A stretch of 5,146 nucleotides of DNA from Bacteroidales bacterium UBA4347 (GTDB taxonomy: Bacteria; Bacteroidota; Bacteroidia; Bacteroidales; P3). Where the stretch lies: positions 1-5,146 of the forward strand of contig DGTB01000225.1 in the NCBI GenBank assembly GCA_002394185.1. The letters are read 5' to 3'. A program made the translations under genes and the position numbers. The notes under the pieces were generated by a model. That model saw only the letters and a program-made list of their open reading frames with translations, did no database searches and was not told the origin of the DNA. Every line of letters begins with the position of its first letter. Within the stretch, counting starts at the first letter, position 1. Shown here piece by piece: positions 1 to 5,146 of the stretch.

Positions 1-1865
1 GGCTGATAGGGCAGGGTGAAGACAGCTTTCATCTCATGGGTCGGTGCCTCGCCTTGCAGCTCGTCGTTCAGATAGAGACGCACCTTCGGGGCGCGGCTGT
101 ATACTTCCACTTCTATGGGCTTGCCTTCCCAGCCGGGCCATGTCCAACTGGCAGTCGTGGGCCAGGTGCTCCACATCGTGGTCTTCACCTGACCGCGGTA
201 GCCGTCGGGCTCGCGCACGGCCAGGTAGGCACTGCCGCCGTTCCATAGCAGCGAGCGGTAGTGGCTGATGGGCTTGCGGTGTCCCGTCAGGTCGATGTCT
301 CCACAGTAGGCGGCATGGCTGGGGTATTGGGGGCGTTCCCACGACTCGCCCGCCACTTCGCCTTCATAGTAGTAGCGCCCGATGCCCGACTCGCCCAGAT
401 AGTCGATGCCGGTCCATACAAAGTCGCCCAGGATATAGCTGTGGTTCTGGGTGGCTTGGTAGTTTTGCCAGGCATCGCGCGGAAAACTCTCGGTCTGCAT
501 CATCACACGGTCGGGTACCCGCTCGTGATCGCCCTCAGCCTTGAATATCAGGTAGTTGTAACCTACGATGTCGTGCTCGGCGGCCAAGGGGTCATAGATG
601 TCCCAGGCGCTGTCCCAGGCGGCCAGGGCCGATGTCACGGGGCGGTGCTGACCGTCGATGCTGCGTATGTGCTCGGCCATCTGATGTGCCGTCTTGATCA
701 CTTCTATCTTCTTGCGCTCTATCACTTCGTTGCCGATGCTCCAGCAGAAGATGCTGGGGTGCAGACGGTCGCGTAGCACCATGGCATCGAGGTCGCGCTG
801 CCACCAAGTGTCTATCAGGGTGTGGTAGTCGTGGTCGTTCTTCTTCTCACGCCATCCGTCGAAGGCTTCGTCTATCACCAGCAGACCCAGCTCGTCGCAG
901 GCGCGGAGGAAGGCTTCCGAGGGGGGATTGTGCGAGGTGCGCACGGCATTGAATCCGGCTTCCTTCAGCAGTCTTGCCTTGCGGTACTCGGCATCGTCGT
1001 AGGCGGCGGCGCCCAAAATTCCGTTGTCATGGTGCACACAGGCTCCGTTCAGCTTCAGGGGCTTACCGTTGAGCTCGAGGCCATGGGTGGCATCGTAGCT
1101 CAGGGTGCGGATGCCGTAGCGTATCTTCACGCAGTCGGTGCCGGGCTCTTCCAGCTCGGCCTCGTAGAGATAGGGGTCGTCGGGCGACCACAGGCGGGGA
1201 TTGGCTATCTCAAGCGTGCGCTTCAGGGGCTTGCGGCTCCCGTCGGGGCTTACCACTTGGGCGCTCAGCTCCACATGGTGGATGTCGGGGGTCAACACCT
1301 CGATGCTCCAGTCGTCGATATAGGTCATGGGGGTGGTCACCAGCCACACGGGGCGGTAGATGCCTGAACCGCTGTACCATCGGCAGTTTTTCTGTGCCGA
1401 GTTGTCCACACTCACCACAATCTCATTGTTGCCTTCATGGGCATAGGGGGTGATGTCTACCCAGAAAGAGGAGTAGCCGTAGGGCCAACCGCCGGCAGCA
1501 TGGCCGTTCACATAGACACGGGAGTTCATGTACACGCCCTCAAAGTAGAGGCGGAGCTTCTTGCCGCGGTAGGCTTTGCCGAGCGTAAGCGTACGGCGGT
1601 ACCATCCTTTGCCGGTGGGCAGGTAGCCGCCTTCGTTGCCGGCGGCCGCTGTGGCGCTGAAGGGCTGCTCTATGCTCCAGTCGTGGGGGAGCGTAACGGT
1701 GCGGGCTTGGGTGAAGTCGCTGTCGTTCAGTACAAACTGCCATCGGTCGTTGAGGAGTTGTTTACGGGGAGGAATGGCGGTATTGTTCACTTGTTTGGCA
1801 CTGACTGTCGTGGCCAGCATGGCCAGCACAAAGAGGGTCAGAAGAAAGTTCTTATTGCTTTTCAT
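1..1865 (-). CDS. Secreted glycoside hydrolase family 2 enzyme with DUF4982-like domain (beta-galactosidase-like), C-terminus off the window
   Basis: Partial gene: reading the minus strand from ATG at 1865 gives 621 uninterrupted codons to the window edge. Residues 1-23 are a classical signal peptide (KSNK, then a Leu/Ala-rich core, then VSA before Lys24), with no lipobox cysteine, so the product should be periplasmic or secreted. A GH2 sugar-binding jelly-roll follows (about 45-185; FEGVYMNSRVYVNG, and WYSGSGIYRPVWL), then an Ig-like domain (about 185-270) and a TIM barrel (about 272-560). The barrel shows HHD at 278-280, RTSHNP with His312, the acid/base pair Asn379-Glu380 in SIGNEV, and the expected nucleophile Glu459 in QTESFP. 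The WPGWEGKPIEVEVYS stretch near 575-590 followed by VRLYLN matches the start of a DUF4982-type C-terminal domain. Full-length relatives are usually about 800-950 residues, so roughly 200-300 are missing. Known members are retaining exo-glycosidases, most often beta-galactosidases. Beta-glucuronidase or another beta-glycosidase cannot be excluded, so no symbol is given. It is transcribed divergently from the large plus-strand gene. Family call is very secure; substrate is not. Confidence 0.95.
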   Translation of the reverse strand, partial: MKSNKNFLLTLFVLAMLATTVSAKQVNNTAIPPRKQLLNDRWQFVLNDSDFTQARTVTLPHDWSIEQPFSATAAAGNEGGYLPTGKGWYRRTLTLGKAYRGKKLRLYFEGVYMNSRVYVNGHAAGGWPYGYSSFWVDITPYAHEGNNEIVVSVDNSAQKNCRWYSGSGIYRPVWLVTTPMTYIDDWSIEVLTPDIHHVELSAQVVSPDGSRKPLKRTLEIANPRLWSPDDPYLYEAELEEPGTDCVKIRYGIRTLSYDATHGLELNGKPLKLNGACVHHDNGILGAAAYDDAEYRKARLLKEAGFNAVRTSHNPPSEAFLRACDELGLLVIDEAFDGWREKKNDHDYHTLIDTWWQRDLDAMVLRDRLHPSIFCWSIGNEVIERKKIEVIKTAHQMAEHIRSIDGQHRPVTSALAAWDSAWDIYDPLAAEHDIVGYNYLIFKAEGDHERVPDRVMMQTESFPRDAWQNYQATQNHSYILGDFVWTGIDYLGESGIGRYYYEGEVAGESWERPQYPSHAAYCGDIDLTGHRKPISHYRSLLWNGGSAYLAVREPDGYRGQVKTTMWSTWPTTASWTWPGWEGKPIEVEVYSRAPKVRLYLNDELQGEAPTHEMKAVFTLPYQ

Positions 1866-2077
1866 GTTTATCGTTTTGGGGGCCTTCTGCAAGGGAGGGC
1901 GCGAATGATGTGGTAAAATTAATCTTTTTTTGTCAATTCTATGCTATTCCCCCGAAAAATGTCTGTTTTTTCCGTAAATGATGCCGATTACTTGGCTCTT
2001 ATTCTTTTTATCTGCTGCGTCTGTGTAATAAAGTCGGCGGGGTGGTCGTTATTAGTATAGGTCTTATCTCTATCATT
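1866..2077. promoter_or_regulatory. Divergent intergenic region between the GH2 gene and the large exported-protein gene
   Basis: This 212-bp stretch separates two start codons that face away from each other, so it should contain both promoters and any operator for the locus. It is visibly richer in A and T than the flanking genes, especially between about 1914 and 2010, with T-runs at 1925-1931 and 1966-1972. Neither start codon has a convincing Shine-Dalgarno sequence: the bases before ATG 2078 read tctctatcatt, and before the minus-strand ATG they read aaaacgataaac. Lack of such a site is normal for Bacteroidetes. I see no properly spaced pair matching the Bacteroides promoter consensus (TTTG, about 19-21 bp, TAnnTTTG), no small ORF, and no clear inverted repeat that would suggest an operator. 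Confidence 0.6.
1914..1921 (-). promoter_or_regulatory. Weak candidate -7 element for the GH2 gene
   Basis: On the minus strand this reads TAATTTTA, matching the Bacteroidetes -7 consensus TAnnTTTG at all fixed positions except the last (A instead of G). It would place a transcript start near 1907 and give a leader of about 40 bases before the ATG at 1865. Against it, the nearest upstream TTG (in attgac) is only 12 bases away instead of about 19-21, and nothing like TTTG sits at the correct distance. It is recorded as the best of poor candidates. Confidence 0.2.
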
Positions 2078-5020
2078 ATGTCTATACGTCGTTTCCTGAC
2101 TGTGGCCACCTGTTTGCTTGCGCTCGCTGTGGCTGCTGCCGGCAGGCCACGGGCCTTGCAGTATTATCCCGATGGCAGGGATATCGTGTGTGTCAATGGT
2201 GACAACCGCTATACCCGTGCACTCTACGGGGGATATACCGACTTCAGGGTGGAAACGAGCGATAGGCCCATCTTTGCCACTTTCAGCGGGAAGAACCACC
2301 GCAACGTGCGCTTTCGCCTCACAACAAAGGGCAAGTCAGTAGCTTTAGAACAGACGGCCCGCTGTGAGGCACGGTATTATGCCGGCCGACGGTCGTATCG
2401 GCTTACAGACCCGGCCTTCGGCAAGGGCTCTGTCGATATCACCGTATTGGCGGCGCCCGACCAGGACGCGGCGGTGTGGCAGTTCCAGACCCACGGACTG
2501 CCGGCCGACGCCGTGCTGCAATGTGTTGTTTGTAGGGTGAAGGCGAAATCCTTCAGCAGATGGGGTGACCTTAATGCTGACCCGAGAGACGGCTTTGACC
2601 CTGCCCTGGAGGAATCCGACAAAATGACGGCTGAATGGAAAGCGGGCGACGCACTCTCCTATGCGGTGGTGGCTGTCGGCACCGACGGCCAGTATGCTCT
2701 CTCCACTCCTGTGGGTACTGCGGCCCAGGCGCTCTTCGATAAGGCAATGGACCACCACCGGTGGCTCGCCTCGCAAATCGTGTTCGATACGCCCGACCCG
2801 TATATCAACACGCTCGGGGCGGCGCTCATGGCGGCTGCCGACGGGGCTTGGGACGGCGAGGTGTGGCTGCACGGGGCCATCGCATGGCGCATGCCGCTCA
2901 ACGGATGGAGGGCGGGCTATCTGGCCGATGTGCTCGGATTGCCGCAGAGGGCGCGCTCCCACTTCTCTGCTTATGCGCAGAGCCAGGTCACCAATGTGCC
3001 GCCGGTCTTGCCGCATCCTGCACAGGACCCCGAAAAGGGTCTTGCCAGGGCGGCCAAAACGTGGGGCTCGCAGATGTACAGCAACGGCTATATCTGCCGA
3101 CGTCCGCACCGCGATGATATCATGCACCATTATGACATGAACCTCAATTTCATCGACGAGTTGCTCTGGCACTTCCAGTATGATGCGGATACGGCATACA
3201 TGTACAAGATGTGGCCGGTCCTGGTCAGCCACCTGCAGTGGGAAAAACGTAATTTCGACCCCGACGATGACGGACTCTACGACGGCTACTGCTGTATATG
3301 GGCCAGCGATGCGCTCTATTACAACAGCGGGGCGGTGACGCATGCGTCGGCCTACAACTACAGGGCGCACGCACTGGCCGCACGTATCGCTGAATGCATC
3401 GGCGAGGATCCGTCTTACTTCAAGAAAGAGGCGCAGAAAACACTCAATGCCATGAACAGTAGACTGTGGCTCGGCCAACGGGGGCATTGGGCTGAATACC
3501 AGGATTATATGGGATTGAAAAGGCTCCATACGCATGCGGCGCTGTGGAGTATCTACACACCTATCGACTGTGGGGCGGCTTCCGAAGAAATGGCCTTCCG
3601 GGCCACACAGTATGTCGACAGCTGCCTACCGCACATACCGGTCGTCATCGACAAGGCGGCGCTGGCCGAGCGGCATCTTCAGACCATCTCTACCTCCGAC
3701 TGGCTGCCTTATGAGTGGAGCATCAACAATGTGGCGGCCGAGGAGGTGATGCACATGGCGCTGGCGTATTTCCTGGCAGGCAGGCCGGAGGAGGGGTTCA
3801 ACCTCATGAAGGCCAACATCATGGACCAGGCTTATCTGGGCGACAGTCCGGGAAACTTCGGGCAGGTGAGCTACTACGATAAGGCGAGGGGCGAACTCTA
3901 CCGCGACTTCTCCGACAATACGGGTATCTCGGCGCGCACTTTCCTTCAGGGGCTCTTCGGCATCGTGCCCGATGCACTCAACGGACGCTGCATCCTGCGG
4001 CCGGGCTTCCCGGAACACTGGAAGAGGGCGTCGGTCTCCACGCCTTATTTCAAGTATTCTTTCCGACGGGTGGGCAACAAGGAGATTTATGAGATTGAGC
4101 AAAACTTCGCCCGGCCGCTGCAGATTGTCCTCCGACAGAACACGGGCTATGGCTATGTGGAGACCGTGGGAACATCAGAGAAAAAACAGACGATTGTGGT
4201 GAAACGGCCCAAGCGGGTGAGGGCGCCGAAACCGTTGATTACGGCCGAAAGGGTCGACGGAACGGCTTGGGGCAACAATTTCGATGACGTGCAGACCGAC
4301 CGCCTCGAACCCGTCGATATCAGCAGCAGCTACAACAGCCAGGTGTCCGACATCTTCAAGAATTTCTATCTCTCACCGCGACCGCCTTACACCACACTGC
4401 AGATTCCTGTGCATGGCATCGGCGACTGGTGCCATCCCGACAGGAAGGTTACGGTCGATGAGAGTGTACTGCGCCAGCACGCTGCCGGTGGGTTGCTCAC
4501 CGTCGATATCGCAGGCGGCATCCCGTTCCGGTTCCCCGAGCAGGGTCGCAACATTGTCTATACGTCGCTTTGGGACAACTATCCCGATGCGGTCGAGATG
4601 CCGCTCTCGGGCTCGGCCAGCCATGCTTATCTGCTCATGGCGGGCAGCACCAACCACATGCAGAGCCGTATCGATAACGGGGTGGTCACCGTCTGTTATA
4701 CGGATGGCTCAGCCGATACGCTGCGGCTTTGCAATCCGCACAACTGGTGTCCCATCGAGCAGGATTATTACGAGGACGGACTGGCCTTCCATGCCGCACA
4801 GCCAAGACCGTACCGGCTCGACTTCGCCTCGTTGAGAACCTCGCGCCAACTCATGCCCATGGGCGACCGCTATGGTTATGAGCAGCGCTATTTGGAAAAG
4901 GGGGCCGGCATCGTTCTGGATATGCCGCTCAATAGGTCAAAACGTCTCCAAAGTATCTCAATCCGTACCCTCTCCAACGATATCGTCGTCGGACTCATGG
5001 CGGTCACACTGCAGCGCTGA
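2078..5020 (+). CDS. Large exported DUF4450-like protein with (alpha/alpha)-barrel glycosidase-like core
   Basis: Intact 980-residue protein. Start ATG 2078 is chosen because it gives a clean signal peptide (SIRRF, a hydrophobic core at 6-21, cleavage likely after AVAAA at 21). The frame stays open upstream to a GTG at 2042, but that adds twelve residues before the basic n-region. Three parts are visible. Residues about 25-235 are beta-rich and carry NGDNRYTRALYGG (40-52) with FRVETSDRP (56-64), which I recognise as resembling Bacteroidetes DUF4450 proteins. Residues about 240-650 look like a helical (alpha/alpha) glycosidase barrel: DPYINT at 240, LNGWRAGY with Trp277, DPDDDGLYDG at 394-403, WASD at 408-411, THASAYNYRAHALAA, SDWLPYEWS at 540-548, RDFSDNTGIS around 609-618, and LRPGFPEHW at 640-648. 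Asp411, Glu546, Asp610 and Asp613 are conserved-looking acids that could be catalytic; this is inference. Residues about 650-980 form a further beta-rich region with VHGIGDWCHP (Trp784), MAGSTNHMQSR (854-864) and NWCPIEQDYY (889-898). The mature chain has 15 cysteines, two adjacent at 405-406. Location is probably periplasmic or surface. The exact reaction and substrate are unknown to me; a glycan-cleaving role is likely from the fold and the GH2 neighbour. CDS certainty is very high, family call moderate. Confidence 0.9.
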   Translation: MSIRRFLTVATCLLALAVAAAGRPRALQYYPDGRDIVCVNGDNRYTRALYGGYTDFRVETSDRPIFATFSGKNHRNVRFRLTTKGKSVALEQTARCEARYYAGRRSYRLTDPAFGKGSVDITVLAAPDQDAAVWQFQTHGLPADAVLQCVVCRVKAKSFSRWGDLNADPRDGFDPALEESDKMTAEWKAGDALSYAVVAVGTDGQYALSTPVGTAAQALFDKAMDHHRWLASQIVFDTPDPYINTLGAALMAAADGAWDGEVWLHGAIAWRMPLNGWRAGYLADVLGLPQRARSHFSAYAQSQVTNVPPVLPHPAQDPEKGLARAAKTWGSQMYSNGYICRRPHRDDIMHHYDMNLNFIDELLWHFQYDADTAYMYKMWPVLVSHLQWEKRNFDPDDDGLYDGYCCIWASDALYYNSGAVTHASAYNYRAHALAARIAECIGEDPSYFKKEAQKTLNAMNSRLWLGQRGHWAEYQDYMGLKRLHTHAALWSIYTPIDCGAASEEMAFRATQYVDSCLPHIPVVIDKAALAERHLQTISTSDWLPYEWSINNVAAEEVMHMALAYFLAGRPEEGFNLMKANIMDQAYLGDSPGNFGQVSYYDKARGELYRDFSDNTGISARTFLQGLFGIVPDALNGRCILRPGFPEHWKRASVSTPYFKYSFRRVGNKEIYEIEQNFARPLQIVLRQNTGYGYVETVGTSEKKQTIVVKRPKRVRAPKPLITAERVDGTAWGNNFDDVQTDRLEPVDISSSYNSQVSDIFKNFYLSPRPPYTTLQIPVHGIGDWCHPDRKVTVDESVLRQHAAGGLLTVDIAGGIPFRFPEQGRNIVYTSLWDNYPDAVEMPLSGSASHAYLLMAGSTNHMQSRIDNGVVTVCYTDGSADTLRLCNPHNWCPIEQDYYEDGLAFHAAQPRPYRLDFASLRTSRQLMPMGDRYGYEQRYLEKGAGIVLDMPLNRSKRLQSISIRTLSNDIVVGLMAVTLQR

Positions 5021-5039
5021 GGGCCTGCCTCGCGCTTGC
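5011..5039 (+). terminator. Hairpin overlapping the stop codon, probable terminator of the large gene
   Basis: The arm AGCGC-T-GAGG (5013-5022) pairs with CCTC-GCGCT (5028-5036) around a five-base loop GCCTG, giving nine pairs with one bulged T at 5018. Two further pairs (5011-5012 with 5038-5039) can form if T5037 is also bulged. The TGA stop codon (5018-5020) lies inside the left arm. The plus-strand sequence after it is CCTATTTCTTAAA, only a weak U-tract, so termination efficiency is uncertain. On the minus strand the hairpin immediately follows the stop codon of the converging gene but has no U-tract at all. The pairing is seen directly; the terminator role is inferred from position. Confidence 0.5.
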
Positions 5040-5146
5040 CTATTTCTTAAACGGGTCGCCGGCAGGGTCGCGGCTCACTATCCACCGGAAGGCGTTCACA
5101 AAGAGCAGCTGTTGGGTGGCGTCAACGAATCCTTGGTCGCCGTGTC
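5040..5146 (-). CDS. C-terminal end of an unidentified protein, converging on the large gene
   Basis: The minus strand from the right edge reads 34 codons without a stop, then TAG at 5042-5040. The other two minus-strand frames close quickly (TGA) in this stretch. The peptide starts HGDQGF, continues DATQQLLFVNAFRW, and ends SRDPAGDPFKK, which reads like a genuine amphipathic terminal helix plus a charged tail rather than noise. I do not recognise the family with confidence. The pattern of GD-GF followed by a QLL-VNA-RW helix loosely recalls the ends of ThuA-like or other class I glutamine-amidotransferase-fold proteins, which do occur in Bacteroidetes carbohydrate loci, but 34 residues are too few to decide. 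It is convergent with the 980-residue protein gene, with 19 bp between stop codons. Its start, length and function lie outside the window. Confidence 0.6.
   Translation of the reverse strand, partial: HGDQGFVDATQQLLFVNAFRWIVSRDPAGDPFKK

Noticed and set aside
1882..1897. Small CCTT/AAGG inverted repeat in the GH2 leader
   Set aside because: Only four base pairs around a short loop; this is expected by chance and nothing else supports a regulatory structure.
822..1916. Plus-strand open frames of 181 and 159 codons opposite the GH2 gene
   Set aside because: The minus-strand frame carries unambiguous GH2 motifs across the same bases; the plus-strand translations are low-complexity Val/Gly/Ala-rich and look like antisense shadows.
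1985..2035. Plus-strand promoter for the large gene (TTG near 1992 with TA-starting octamers at 2009 or 2026)
   Set aside because: Spacing is wrong (14 or about 31 bases) and the octamers match TAnnTTTG poorly, so no site is called.
2042..2077. GTG at 2042 as the start of the large protein
   Set aside because: It would put a hydrophobic twelve-residue stretch ahead of the basic SIRR segment, spoiling a normal signal peptide; ATG 2078 gives a typical one.
2111..2113. Cys12 of the large protein as a lipoprotein attachment site
   Set aside because: The preceding residues (TVAT) are a poor lipobox, the hydrophobic core before it is too short, and the core continues past it to a better signal peptidase I site near residue 21.
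2345..3535. A 396-codon open frame on the minus strand, antisense to the large gene
   Set aside because: It lies wholly inside the well-patterned plus-strand coding sequence, its translation is rich in Arg, Val and His with no recognisable motif, and long antisense frames are expected in GC-rich genes.
1..5146. CRISPR array, tRNA or rRNA gene, insertion sequence, phage or toxin-antitoxin gene
   Set aside because: No regularly spaced repeats, no tRNA-like cloverleaf, no terminal inverted repeats and no transposase-like or small paired ORFs were seen; nearly all the sequence is accounted for by three genes.

Overview
This window looks like part of a polysaccharide-utilisation region from a GC-rich member of the Bacteroidales. 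The evidence is a secreted GH2 enzyme of the DUF4982-bearing type common in Bacteroides relatives, a large exported protein resembling the Bacteroidetes DUF4450 family, and start codons without Shine-Dalgarno sequences. The coding DNA is GC-rich by eye, which fits an Alistipes-like or GC-rich Prevotella-like genome better than Bacteroides proper. That taxonomic guess is inference only.

Layout. Positions 1-1865 (minus strand) hold the N-terminal 621 codons of a periplasmic or secreted GH2 glycoside hydrolase, with signal peptide, both catalytic glutamates and the beginning of a DUF4982-like domain. Its C-terminus lies off the left edge. Positions 1866-2077 are a 212-bp AT-richer divergent intergenic region that must carry the start signals of both flanking genes. 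Positions 2078-5020 (plus strand) hold one intact 980-residue exported protein with a DUF4450-like N-terminal beta domain, an (alpha/alpha)-barrel-like glycosidase middle, and a large C-terminal beta-rich domain. Positions 5011-5039 form a compact hairpin that includes its stop codon. Positions 5040-5146 (minus strand) hold the last 34 codons of a third gene, which converges on the plus-strand gene with 19 bp between stop codons.

How they may work together. GH2 enzymes remove terminal beta-linked sugars (most often beta-galactose or beta-glucuronate), and the large protein has the look of a glycosidase with an inverting-type alpha-barrel. Both are exported and share one intergenic region, so they plausibly act on the same glycan in the periplasm. 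No SusC/SusD pair, sensor or transporter lies in the window, so the substrate cannot be read from context. I found no RNA genes, CRISPR array, mobile element or phage gene. I did not find a clearly new system; the least understood and most interesting item is the 980-residue DUF4450-like protein.
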